DNA of 51,136 bases from Candidatus Accumulibacter phosphatis (GTDB taxonomy: Bacteria; Pseudomonadota; Gammaproteobacteria; Burkholderiales; Rhodocyclaceae): contig NZ_SPMY01000013.1 of assembly GCF_012939955.1 (NCBI RefSeq), positions 1 to 51,136 of the forward strand, given 5' to 3'. Within the stretch, counting starts at the first letter, position 1. Each line of letters begins with the position of its first letter. The translations under genes and the position numbers were made by a program. The notes under the pieces are model-generated. The model worked only from the letters and a program-made list of their open reading frames with translations, was not told the origin of the DNA and made no database searches. Positions 19,447 through 28,027 of the stretch are shown here, piece after piece.

Positions 19447-20378
19447 CAGTACATGTCGAAGGGAAAATACCGCCGCCAGAGGCGAGGGTAGCTGCCATCC
19501 TGGCGCATCTCATCGAGCGCGAGATTAAGCTGCTGGCGCAGCTTTTCGTCCGTGCGCGCGAGGACGATATGCACGCTGCCGCCCAGTTCATCATCGACTA
19601 GGCTGGGGCCAACGAAGATGGGCGTCGACGTTGCGCTGGGGTCGAGCGCAAGATAGGCCAGCAGGGTTGGCACGAATGCAAAATCTGCTTCTTGATTGTC
19701 AAGGGCCAGGAGGCACTCGCTGACCGTCCCCAGGTCGATGAGCTCGAGGGCCTGCGTTTTCGCGATGCGGCGCAGATAAGCGTGCTGCTGGGAACCGCGG
19801 ACAGACGCCACGCGAACCTCGCGCAGCGTCTGGATGGTGAGCTCGCCTGTGGATTGGCGGGCATGGCGGGCGATGCGTAGCGCAGTGTCTGGAAACGCCA
19901 GCAGGCGGCTGGAGGAACGCCAGATGGGATGGCTGAACGCGACCTGCGCCTCGCGAGCCGCGGTGCGCAAGTGATTCCCGAAGCCAAGTTCGAAACGCTT
20001 GCTTTCGATTCCGGGAATGATCGCGGCAAATTGGGCGTAGGAATAATCGCACCTGGCCTTCAAGCGGCGGCAAACTTCGCGCGCCAGGGCGAGATTGAAA
20101 TCGGCGAGCAGTGTCGATCGGCTGGCCATCGCTCGCCCAGCGACCGGCTGCGGGTTTACCGCCGCCTGCGAAATAACCACCCGCAATTCGAGCGCCAGCG
20201 CGCTGCCCGCTGCGAGGAGAGCGGCGCAGCAAAGCGCCAGCAGTGGGCCATTAAGTGTTCTGGCGAGCGCCTTTGCAGCCGCCTGTGGCAACGCCGAGAA
20301 GCGACGCGAATCGTAGCCCCGTCGCAAGCCGGCGATCCGGACAGGGCTGCAGATCGGCGGGCGGAGGAGAGCGGTCAA
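19446..20378 (-). CDS. Periplasmic solute-binding protein (SBP_bac_3-like), second of pair
   Basis: The product is 310 aa from a TTG start at 20378, which has AGGA 8 bases upstream. A hydrophobic export signal lies unusually late (about residues 44-62, LLALCCAALLAAGSALA), so the true start may be downstream. The mature part is a bilobed family-3 binding protein: LADFNLALAREVCRRL, then FELGFGNHLRTAAR and the hinge region VRVASVRGSQQHAYL. These proteins bind amino acids or related small molecules. No ABC permease or ATPase is adjacent. The stop overlaps the start of the diguanylate cyclase, arguing for a sensing rather than a transport role. Confidence 0.8.
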   Translation of the reverse strand: MTALLRPPICSPVRIAGLRRGYDSRRFSALPQAAAKALARTLNGPLLALCCAALLAAGSALALELRVVISQAAVNPQPVAGRAMASRSTLLADFNLALAREVCRRLKARCDYSYAQFAAIIPGIESKRFELGFGNHLRTAAREAQVAFSHPIWRSSSRLLAFPDTALRIARHARQSTGELTIQTLREVRVASVRGSQQHAYLRRIAKTQALELIDLGTVSECLLALDNQEADFAFVPTLLAYLALDPSATSTPIFVGPSLVDDELGGSVHIVLARTDEKLRQQLNLALDEMRQDGSYPRLWRRYFPFDMY

Positions 20379-20393
20379 CGGTCGTTTCCTGGA

Positions 20394-21143
20394 CTACTGC
20401 AAGCGGAAGGGAAGGTGCTCGGTGTTCAGGCGATCGAAGCGCCCATCGCGCTTGATCCGGTCGAATGCAGCATTGATGCGGTCACGCAGTTCCGGATTTC
20501 GCGGATCGACGCTAAAGCACACCTCGCCACTCAGTTCGGGTGCCTGCAAGACGGTGGTCTGCAGGCCGAGGGGCTGGATCAATGGGTCCTCCCGTAAGGT
20601 CAAGGCGGTGGCCATCGGCATCAGCACCGCGTTGACCTTCCCCCCGCTCAGCAGCGCCGGAAGTTCGGAGTGATGATTGACCGTGCTGACCTGCCAGCCC
20701 TGCGCCCTGGCATAGCGATGCTGCGCGCTGCCGGCGACCGCCGCCACCCGAGCGGTCGCCGCACCTGGCTCGACGCCAGGTTTGGCAAACCAGATGCTGT
20801 TCGAGTGGTAGTACGGTTTCGAGAAGAGGACCCTGGCCTGACGTGCCGGCGTGGCGAGTAGACTGACCGCTGAAAAATCGAACTCTCCGGCAGCCACCGC
20901 ATCGACGACATCAGCAAGTTCGACAACGGTCAGCTCGCAACGGACTTTCATTTCCTCGCACAAGGCGTGCGCCACGCCGACGTTGAAACCCGCCGGCTTG
21001 CCCGTTTCATCGGTGTAGGACATCGGTGGAGAGTTGCTGAGAATGGCGACGCGCAGGGCACGTTCGCCGGCCTGTGCCGGCACGCCCGAGGCAAGAGCCA
21101 GGAGCAGCAAGCCGCAGGCCTGGCTACGTATCCGGGTCTTCAT
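20394..21143 (-). CDS. Periplasmic solute-binding protein (SBP_bac_3), first of pair
   Basis: The 249-aa product has a clean signal peptide (MKTRIRSQACGLLLLALASG, then VPAQA). The family-3 fold follows: PPMSYTDETGKPAGFNVGVA, FDFSAVSLLATPARQ and a C-terminal DRINAAFDRIKRDGRFDRLN. The ligand is probably an amino acid or a related anion, but binding residues cannot be assigned reliably. GGGGAG precedes the ATG. It is the first gene of a three-gene minus-strand operon with a second, divergent binding protein (15 bases on) and a diguanylate cyclase. A longer frame to 21290 adds only low-complexity sequence before the signal peptide and is rejected. Confidence 0.88.
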   Translation of the reverse strand: MKTRIRSQACGLLLLALASGVPAQAGERALRVAILSNSPPMSYTDETGKPAGFNVGVAHALCEEMKVRCELTVVELADVVDAVAAGEFDFSAVSLLATPARQARVLFSKPYYHSNSIWFAKPGVEPGAATARVAAVAGSAQHRYARAQGWQVSTVNHHSELPALLSGGKVNAVLMPMATALTLREDPLIQPLGLQTTVLQAPELSGEVCFSVDPRNPELRDRINAAFDRIKRDGRFDRLNTEHLPFRLQ

Positions 21144-21337
21144 CACCGCGCTCCCCCTGATGTCGCAGACTTCCAGTCTAACACCCACCAGGGCCGCGTG
21201 CTCTCGTGGCACGCCACAACAGACATTCTCGGCTGCCGGCCCTCGGCAAGACGCAGGCTTGCGCACCGGCTTGCCGGACGCGCTACGCATGGCTTTTCCG
21301 CTTGTGCCGAAAGCGCTGAATCTTGTACCTTGTCGGA

Positions 21338-23905
21338 ATGAACCTCAGCTCGCTGCTTTCCTTTTCCTGGCGCATGCTGCGCCGTGACGCGCGCGGCGGC
21401 GAGTTGCGCCTGCTGGCGGCGGCGCTGGTCGTCGCCGTCGCGGCGCTGACCGCTGTCGGCTTCTTTACTGATCGCGTGCGCCAGGCGCTCGAACGCGAGT
21501 CGCACCAGTTGCTCGGCGCCGACCTGCTGTTGGTCTCCGACCAGCCGTGGCCGGCGACGTTTGCCGACGAGGCGCGCGCAGGTGGCCTGCAGGTGGCCGA
21601 AACATGGACTTTCCCGAGCATGGTCAGTCATGGCGACGCTGCCGACATGCGTTTGCAGTTGGCCGAGGTCAAAGCGGTCAGCGCCGCTTATCCCTTGCGC
21701 GGCTCGCTGCGCGTTGCGCCAGCACTGAACGTCCCTGACGCAGCGGCCGAGGGCATCCCCGCGAGCGGTGAGATCTGGATCGACGAGCGTCTGGCGTCGG
21801 CGCTGGCGGCGCGTGTCGGCGACCAGCTAAGCGTCGGGCAATCGTCACTGCGCGTTGCTGCCGTGCTGACCCTGGAACCCGATCGCGGCATCAATTTCTT
21901 CAGCGTCGCCCCGCGCTTGCTGATGAACCTCACCGATCTGCCAGCGACCGGCTTGCTGCAGGTCGGCAGCCGCGTTGGCTATCGCCTGCTGGTGGCCGGC
22001 GACGCGGCGCTCGTCAAGCGCTATCAGCTGGACATCGAAACGCGCCTGCAGCGCGGTCAGCGCATGGAAGACGCGCAGAACGGTCGGCCGGAGATTCGTA
22101 CCGCGCTCGATCGGGCACAGAAGTTCCTCGGCCTCTCGGCCTTGCTGACCGTGGTGCTGGCGGCGGTGGCCGTGGCCCTTGCCGCCCGGCGCTATGTGCA
22201 GCGGCATCTCGACCCCTGTGCCGTGATGCGCTGCCTGGGGGCGACGCAGCGGCTGCTCCTGCATCTCTATCTCGGGCAGTTCGCCGTCCTCGGCCTGCTC
22301 GCCGCCGGGGCCGGCTGTGGCATCGGTTATCTGGCGCATTTCGCGCTGCACGCCTGGCTGGCGCCGTTGTTGGCGACATCGCTGCCGCCACCAGGCGGGC
22401 TACCAGTCGTGCAGGGCGTGGCGGTGGGCCTGTTGTTGCTCTTCGGTTTTGCCGTTCCGCCCCTGTTGCAGCTGAAGAAGGTGTCCACGCTGCGCGTCCT
22501 GCGCGGCGAGTTGGGAAGCCCGCAAGCCGGCTTGCTGGGTGGCTATCTGCTCGGTTTCGTGGCTCTCGCGGCGCTGATGTTCTGGATCGCCGGCGAAGTC
22601 GCGCTGGGTGCCTACGTGGTCGGTGCTTTCACTGTCGCCTTGGCCGTGTTCTCCTTGATTGCCCGTCTGGCAATCCGCCTCGCAGCGGCAGCACGCGGCG
22701 GCGCCGGCAGGTCTGGCGGCATCGGCTGGCGCTATGGTTTGGCCAGCCTCGAACGACGGGCGTCCGCCAGCGTCGTGCAAATCGTCGCCCTGGCCCTCGG
22801 TTTCATGGCCCTGATGTTGCTGACCGTGATCCGCGGCGATCTGCTCGAGGCCTGGCAGAAAGCCGTTCCGCCAGATGCGCCGAACCGTTTCGTGGTCAAT
22901 ATCCAGCCCGAACAGGTGGCGCCAGTGCGCGCCGTGCTGGCCGCAGGGGCCTTGTTTCCAGAGCTGGCGCCGATGGTTCGTGGACGCCTGATCCGCATCA
23001 ACGGTGCCAAGGTCAGTGCCGCCGACTACAGCGACGATCGCGCCCAACGCCTGATCGAACGCGAATTCAATCTGTCGATGCGTGCCGACCTGCCCGAGGG
23101 CAACAGCGTGAGTGGCGGACGCTGGTTTTCGGCCGCTGATCTCGCGGCCGATGGCCAGGATGCTCAGGTGAAGGCCGGGGCGAATGACGAGGCCGCGGCA
23201 TCGCTGGAGGAGGGGCTGGCGAGAACGCTGGGCCTGGCCGTCGGCGACCGCATCGACTTCGCAGTCGCTGGCGAGACGGTCGCCATGCGCGTGGTCGGCC
23301 TGCGCCACGTCGACTGGGACACGATGCGCGTCAATTTCTTCGTGCTGACGCCGCCGGCAGCTTTGCAGGGCTATCCGGCGAGCTGGATTACCAGCTTCCA
23401 CCTGCCCACCGAGAAGGCGGAGCTGATTACGCAACTGCTGGCCGATTTTCCCAATCTGACGGTCATCGATGTCGCCGCCATTTTGCGCCAGCTGACGTCG
23501 ATCATGGACCAGGTAGCGCAGGCGGTGCAGTTCATTTTTCTGTTCACGCTTGCCGCCGGGGTCATCGTTCTCTACGCGGCGCTGGCTTCGGCGGCGCAGG
23601 AGCGACGCTACGAACTGGCGGTGATGCGCGCCCTCGGCGCCCGTCGTGAGCAGCTGCGACGCGCCTTGCTGGCCGAGTTTGCAGCGGTCGGCGCGCTGGC
23701 CGGCCTGATCGCCTCGCTGGGAGCCATCGCCATCGGGCAGTTTCTGGCGCGCGAGGCCTTCAACTTCACGGTGGCGATCAATTTCTGGCTACCGCTGGCG
23801 GCCATTGTCTGCTGCGCGACCCTGGTCACTGCGGCGGGCTGGTTTGCCGCGTCGCGACTGTTGCTGACGGCCCCGCTGGAGACGCTGCGTGCCGGTAGCG
23901 CCTGA
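21338..23905 (+). CDS. FtsX-like ABC transporter permease (YbbP type)
   Basis: The 855-aa product begins MNLSSLLSFSWRMLRRDARG. It has one N-terminal membrane segment, a periplasmic domain, and two sets of three or four segments: the first about residues 260-470, the second about 730-850. Two FtsX domains end in the typical RYELAVMRALGARREQLRR motif (about residue 770). This matches YbbP, the large permease of the YbbA-YbbP-TesA system, thought to act in lipid or envelope handling. The cognate ATPase (ybbA) and tesA are not adjacent, which is unusual. I use the ATG at 21338; a TTG five codons upstream is possible. The gene starts 194 bases from the divergent binding-protein operon. Confidence 0.87.
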   Translation: MNLSSLLSFSWRMLRRDARGGELRLLAAALVVAVAALTAVGFFTDRVRQALERESHQLLGADLLLVSDQPWPATFADEARAGGLQVAETWTFPSMVSHGDAADMRLQLAEVKAVSAAYPLRGSLRVAPALNVPDAAAEGIPASGEIWIDERLASALAARVGDQLSVGQSSLRVAAVLTLEPDRGINFFSVAPRLLMNLTDLPATGLLQVGSRVGYRLLVAGDAALVKRYQLDIETRLQRGQRMEDAQNGRPEIRTALDRAQKFLGLSALLTVVLAAVAVALAARRYVQRHLDPCAVMRCLGATQRLLLHLYLGQFAVLGLLAAGAGCGIGYLAHFALHAWLAPLLATSLPPPGGLPVVQGVAVGLLLLFGFAVPPLLQLKKVSTLRVLRGELGSPQAGLLGGYLLGFVALAALMFWIAGEVALGAYVVGAFTVALAVFSLIARLAIRLAAAARGGAGRSGGIGWRYGLASLERRASASVVQIVALALGFMALMLLTVIRGDLLEAWQKAVPPDAPNRFVVNIQPEQVAPVRAVLAAGALFPELAPMVRGRLIRINGAKVSAADYSDDRAQRLIEREFNLSMRADLPEGNSVSGGRWFSAADLAADGQDAQVKAGANDEAAASLEEGLARTLGLAVGDRIDFAVAGETVAMRVVGLRHVDWDTMRVNFFVLTPPAALQGYPASWITSFHLPTEKAELITQLLADFPNLTVIDVAAILRQLTSIMDQVAQAVQFIFLFTLAAGVIVLYAALASAAQERRYELAVMRALGARREQLRRALLAEFAAVGALAGLIASLGAIAIGQFLAREAFNFTVAINFWLPLAAIVCCATLVTAAGWFAASRLLLTAPLETLRAGSA

Positions 23906-23912
23906 GTCAGCG

Positions 23913-23934
23913 GTGCACCAGCCGTGCACCAGCC
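23913..23934. repeat. Short tandem duplication
   Basis: The 11-mer GTGCACCAGCC occurs twice head to tail just after the permease stop. It is non-coding; GTCAGC and GCTGAC flank it at 23907 and 23950 and could form a weak stem. Confidence 0.5.
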
Positions 23935-24127
23935 TCGGCCACCCTCCGGCTGACACGGTGACACGCGCCGACGCCAGCGCAGGCTTGGCTGCTGCCGAGA
24001 GTAGTGATGCTTTTCGTTATCATGGCTGTGCCAGCGGCACGACCGCGTGGCGCTGCTCGGGGTTCGCTCGGCGACCCATTTCTTTGCCAATACGTTACCA
24101 ATCGCTGCACGCAGAAGGAGTTTGAGA

Positions 24128-25135
24128 ATGAAGGGCAAGACATTACTGGTGTTGCGACACGGGAAATCGGACTGGAGTACCGGCGAGGAGGATTTCGATC
24201 GCCCGCTGGTTGGCCGCGGTCATCTCGGCAGCAGGAAAATGGGGGCCTTGATCAGGCACCTGAAGCTGCGTCCGGATGTCGTCCTCAGTTCGCCCGCCGC
24301 GCGCGCACGGGCGACCACCGAAGCGGCTTGCCAGGCGATGGGGCTGGCGGCGAAGAAGATCAGCTGGGACGAGCGCATCTATGCCGCACCCACCGAGTTC
24401 CTGCTGGCGGCGCTGGCTGATTGCCCGCCGGGCGCCGAGCGCGTGATGCTGGTTGGACATAATCCCGGCGTGGAGGATCTGGTCGCCTACCTGGCGGAAG
24501 GCGAGCTCGACATCCCGGACGACGGCAAGGTCCTGCCGACGTCGGCGCTGGCGCAGCTGGAAGTATTTGCCGATTGGTCGAAGCTGACGCGCGGCTGCGC
24601 GACGCTGGTCGCGCTGACCCGACCCGGGCAGGTACCCGACGACCTGCCGGCCGCCGATGACGAAGACGAAGACGACCCGGAGGAGGAGGACGATAGCCGG
24701 CCCGTTCCGGACTATTTCTACACCCAGTCGGCGGTCCTTCCTTATCGCCTGCTCGACGGCAAGTTGCAGATCATGCTCATTGCCTCGCGCAAGGCGACGC
24801 GCTGGGTAATCCCGAAAGGGGTCAAGGAGCCCGAGCTGTCCTTGCGCGACTCTGCCGAAAAAGAGGCCCTGGAGGAGGCGGGTATTCGTGGCCAGCTCGA
24901 CGACGAAGCGATCGGCGACTACGACTACAAGAAATGGGGTGGCGTGTGCAAGGTCACCGTCTTCCCAATGGCGGTCAGCGAAAGCGTGCCCGAAGAAGAG
25001 TGGGAGGAGAGCCACCGCGAGCGGCAATGGCTGGAGCCGAAGAAGGCCAAGCGCCTGATCGCCGAGCCGGCCTTGCGCAAACTGGTCGACACCTTGGCGA
25101 AAAAGATAGCCAAAGGGCTGGCCAAGGAACGCTGA
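24128..25135 (+). CDS. SixA-type histidine phosphatase fused to a NUDIX hydrolase
   Basis: The 335-aa product has two enzyme domains. Residues 1-165 are a SixA-like histidine phosphatase: the catalytic LRHGKSDW motif at residues 8-15 and the second-histidine motif VGHNPGVEDL near 112. An acidic linker of about 20 Asp/Glu residues follows (near 178-195). Residues 200-325 are a NUDIX domain with WVIPKGVKEPELSLRDSAEK and then EALEEAGI as Nudix box, where Lys replaces the usual Arg. SixA proteins dephosphorylate phosphohistidine; related NUDIX enzymes cleave diphosphoinositol phosphates or dinucleoside polyphosphates. The combined substrate is unknown. AAGGAG lies 8 bases before the ATG. It appears monocistronic. 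Confidence 0.88.
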   Translation: MKGKTLLVLRHGKSDWSTGEEDFDRPLVGRGHLGSRKMGALIRHLKLRPDVVLSSPAARARATTEAACQAMGLAAKKISWDERIYAAPTEFLLAALADCPPGAERVMLVGHNPGVEDLVAYLAEGELDIPDDGKVLPTSALAQLEVFADWSKLTRGCATLVALTRPGQVPDDLPAADDEDEDDPEEEDDSRPVPDYFYTQSAVLPYRLLDGKLQIMLIASRKATRWVIPKGVKEPELSLRDSAEKEALEEAGIRGQLDDEAIGDYDYKKWGGVCKVTVFPMAVSESVPEEEWEESHRERQWLEPKKAKRLIAEPALRKLVDTLAKKIAKGLAKER

Positions 25136-25216
25136 GGATGCCCTGAAGCGGCCGCGCCGCCAGGTGGTGCCGCTGGCGGCGGCTCCTGGCGCCGGCCTGC
25201 GGGCAAGCGCGATGTT

Positions 25217-25241
25217 GGCCCACCAAGGCTGTCGGTGGGCC
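25217..25241. terminator. Stem-loop between convergent nudix-fusion and serA genes
   Basis: GGCCCACC and GGTGGGCC form an 8-bp stem around a 9-base loop, 6 bases beyond the serA stop. There is no T-run on either strand, so it is a candidate bidirectional transcript end only. Confidence 0.4.
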
Positions 25242-25247
25242 TGCCGA

Positions 25248-26420
25248 TCAGATGACCCGGATACGGATCACGTGCTCGACCTTGGCGATGGCGCGGAGCA
25301 CGTCGTCACCGGGTAGCGTTTCGACGTCCACAATGTTGAAGGCCAGTTCGGCACGGCTCTTGTTCACCATGTCGACCACATTGACCTTGTTTTCGGCGAG
25401 CACCGAGAGGACCTGACCAAGCACCCCGGGGACATTGTCGTTCGAGAAGATGATGCGCGCGGTGCCCGGGCTGCGCTCCATGCTGATCTTCGGGAAGTTG
25501 ACCGAGTTCTCGATGTTGCCGTTTTCCAGGTAGTCGACAAGCTGGTTGGCGGCCATCACCGCGCAGTTCTCTTCGGATTCCTCGGTGCTGGCGCCGATGT
25601 GCGGCAGGGCGATGATCTGCGGGTGTCCAAGCAGAGAGGGTTCGGGAAAGTCACAAACATACTTGCCGAGCTTGCCGGCGGCGAGACTCTCCAGCACGGC
25701 CGCTGCGTCGACGATCGTGTCGCGCGCAAAGTTGAGCAGGACTGCGCCGGGCTTGATCGCCGCCAGGGTGTCATTGTTGATCATGTGCCGGGTGCCATCG
25801 ACGGCCGGCACATGCATCGAAACGTAGTCGGAACGTGCCAGCAGCGACTGCAGGTTCTCCATGCGGCTGACCTCGTTGGAGAGGCGCCAGGCGGCGTCGA
25901 TCGACAGCACCGGGTCGAAGCCGACCACTTTCATGCCCATTGCCAGGGCCATTTCGGCGACCATCGAGCCAATCGCCCCAAGGCCGACGATGCCCAGGGT
26001 CTTGCCCTTGAGCTCGTTGCCGGCAAAGCGCGATTTTTCCTTCTCCACGCGCGGCGACATTTCCGCCGGATCCTTGAGATCGGCGAGCGATTGAACGAAG
26101 TTCATGCTGTCGACGATGGCACGCGAGCTCAGCAACATGCCGGCCATGACCAGTTCCTTGACCGCATTGGCATTGGCGCCCGGGGTGTTGAAAACGACGA
26201 TGCCGAGCTTGCCGTACTCGGCGACCGGCACATTGTTGACCCCCGCGCCGGCGCGCGCCACCGCCAGGAGCGACTGCGGCACTTCGATGCCTTGCAGCTT
26301 CTGACTGCGCAGGAGGAAGGCGTCGGGGTGGGCGATGTCGCTGCCGACTTCATACGCCTGACGCGGGAAACGATCGAGACCGCTGAGCGCGATCTTGTTG
26401 TAGGTTCTGACCTTGTACAT
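25248..26420 (-). CDS. serA: D-3-phosphoglycerate dehydrogenase
   Basis: The 390-aa product starts MYKVRTYNKIALSGLDRFPR. The D-isomer dehydrogenase fold has the NAD-binding GIVGLGAIGSMVAEMALAMG (about residues 143-162), FDPVLSIDAAW, and the catalytic histidine in LPHIGASTEESEENCA (near 283). The C-terminal about 75 residues are an ACT domain (ARIIFSNDNVPGVLGQVLSV), the site of serine feedback in this class. It catalyses the first step of phosphorylated serine synthesis, 3-phosphoglycerate to 3-phosphohydroxypyruvate, in the cytosol. This is the short form without the extra ASB domain. It lies downstream of serC in the same direction; the 180-base gap holds a dispersed repeat. Confidence 0.93.
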   Translation of the reverse strand: MYKVRTYNKIALSGLDRFPRQAYEVGSDIAHPDAFLLRSQKLQGIEVPQSLLAVARAGAGVNNVPVAEYGKLGIVVFNTPGANANAVKELVMAGMLLSSRAIVDSMNFVQSLADLKDPAEMSPRVEKEKSRFAGNELKGKTLGIVGLGAIGSMVAEMALAMGMKVVGFDPVLSIDAAWRLSNEVSRMENLQSLLARSDYVSMHVPAVDGTRHMINNDTLAAIKPGAVLLNFARDTIVDAAAVLESLAAGKLGKYVCDFPEPSLLGHPQIIALPHIGASTEESEENCAVMAANQLVDYLENGNIENSVNFPKISMERSPGTARIIFSNDNVPGVLGQVLSVLAENKVNVVDMVNKSRAELAFNIVDVETLPGDDVLRAIAKVEHVIRIRVI

Positions 26421-26462
26421 GGAAGTGTCGCTCGCAATTGGAGGTTGGGTGATGAAGCTGCC

Positions 26463-26579
26463 CTTACTGTGAAAGTCGCGTCCGCGACTCACGAATCTCC
26501 CTTCTTCCCCCTCGGGAGAAGGGCCGGCGGAAGGGGGGGCAGTCATGATCTGCGGTATCTCGACAAATCATGACTGTTA
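26463..26579 (-). repeat. Dispersed double-hairpin repeat, family R1, copy b
   Basis: Read on the minus strand, TAACAGTCATGAT and ATCATGACTG form an inverted pair. Then come CCCTTCTCCC with an imperfect partner (GAAGAAGGGAG) and GTGAGTCGC-GGAC-GCGACTTTCAC. The element fills most of the gap between serC and serA, where it would be transcribed and could affect serA expression. Confidence 0.75.
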
Positions 26580-26600
26580 GCCGGTTCGCGACTCCGCGGC

Positions 26601-27716
26601 TCAGGCCGCGACCTGCGCGTAGGCCCAGGCCAGCCACGGCATCAGCGCTTGCAGATCGGCGGTCTCGATAGTGGCCCCACACCAGATGCGGATTCCCGCC
26701 GGGGCGTCCTTGTACGAGCCGATGTCAAAAGCGACGCCTTCGCTGTCGAGCAGCTTGACCAGCTTCTTGACGCGCTCGGCGTCGAGTTCGAGACTCAGGC
26801 AGACGCTGGTGTTGGAGCGCGTTGCCGGATCCTTGGCGAGGAAGGAAATCCAGTCATTGGCGGCGACGAAATCGGCAATCACGGCGAGATTGGCTTCACT
26901 GCGGGCAATCGCTCCCTGGACGCCGCCGATGCTTTCGATCCACTGCAGGGCGTCGAGGTAATCGGCGACACACAGCATCGACGGGGTATTGATCGTCTCG
27001 CCGCGGAAAATACCTTCGTTGAGTTTGCCGCCGGAGGTCAGCCGGAAGACTTTCGGCATTGGCCACGCCGGGGTGTAGGACTCGAGGCGGGCGACGGCGC
27101 GCGGGCTCAGGATCAGCATGCCGTGCGCACCTTCGCCGCCGAGGACTTTCTGCCACGAGAAGGTCACCACGTCGAGCTTGTCCCACGGCAGATCCATGGC
27201 GAAGACGGCCGAGGTGGCGTCGCAGATCGTCAAGCCGGCGCGATCGGCCGGGATCCAGTCGCCGTTTGGCACTTTGACGCCCGAAGTCGTGCCGTTCCAC
27301 GTGAACACCACGTCGTTGGAAAAATTGACCTGCGCGAAGTCGACGATATCGCCATAGTCAGCCTTGAGTGCATTCACGTCGGCAAGCTTCAACTGCTTGA
27401 CGATGTCGGTGACCCAACCCGAGCCGAAGGACTCCCATGCCAGAACGTCGACGCCACGTGCGCCAAGCAGCGACCACATCGCCATCTCGACGGCGCCGGT
27501 ATCTGATCCGGGAACGACGCCGACACGGTAACCCTCGGGCAGTCCGAGAATTCGCGCGGTCTCCGTACACGCCAGCGCCAGTACCTTCTTGCCAAGCGCC
27601 GAGCGGTGCGAGCGGCCGAGGGTGTCTAGCGACAGGGCATTGACGTCATAACCGGGACGCTTGCTGCACGGTCCCGACGAGAAATTGGGGTTTTTCGGTT
27701 TTGCTGTGGCTTGCAT
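26601..27716 (-). CDS. serC: Phosphoserine aminotransferase
   Basis: The 371-aa product starts [20 protein letters not shown], typical of the variant serC found in alphaproteobacteria and some betaproteobacteria rather than the E. coli type. The PLP-binding lysine lies in [14 protein letters not shown] (near 195). [18 protein letters not shown] binds the cofactor phosphate. It converts 3-phosphohydroxypyruvate and glutamate to phosphoserine and 2-oxoglutarate; it may also serve pyridoxine synthesis. It is the first gene of the serC-serA pair, and serB is not in the window. It is divergent from the histidine kinase at 28028 with 311 bases between. Confidence 0.92.
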   Translation of the reverse strand: MQATAKPKNPNFSSGPCSKRPGYDVNALSLDTLGRSHRSALGKKVLALACTETARILGLPEGYRVGVVPGSDTGAVEMAMWSLLGARGVDVLAWESFGSGWVTDIVKQLKLADVNALKADYGDIVDFAQVNFSNDVVFTWNGTTSGVKVPNGDWIPADRAGLTICDATSAVFAMDLPWDKLDVVTFSWQKVLGGEGAHGMLILSPRAVARLESYTPAWPMPKVFRLTSGGKLNEGIFRGETINTPSMLCVADYLDALQWIESIGGVQGAIARSEANLAVIADFVAANDWISFLAKDPATRSNTSVCLSLELDAERVKKLVKLLDSEGVAFDIGSYKDAPAGIRIWCGATIETADLQALMPWLAWAYAQVAA

Positions 27717-27877
27717 GATGGCCTCTATTCGGGAGAAGAAAACCGCTGAACACGGGCTTGGCCAAGCGCTGGCAGCCAGCGTCGAACAAGAGCGAGATTG
27801 TAACAGAGTGTCTTTTCCCAGGCAGCAGGCGCGCGCTGCTCACAGGATTGTGCGCGGGTGCGCACAAGCGGGTCTCT

Positions 27878-27930
27878 GCCGGCCCGGAAAATTCGCCACA
27901 ATCTGGGTCGTCCTTTTCCGGCCATCGCCT
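27878..27930 (-). repeat. Dispersed repeat family R2, partial copy
   Basis: Read on the minus strand, this segment begins AGGCGATGGCCGGAAAAG and matches 39281-39324 at 37 of 44 positions counted by eye. It sits in the 311-base gap between divergent serC and the histidine kinase gene. The rest of that gap shows no recognised feature besides the ACAGGAG ribosome-binding site of the kinase. Confidence 0.65.
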
Positions 27931-28027
27931 AAAGAAATCTGCGCTGGTGTCGTAATAGTCTGCAGTGTACCGCCGCCGGTCCCTCTGTTCCCCGCCAGCA
28001 GACCGGTTTTCTACAGGAGTCTTCGCA

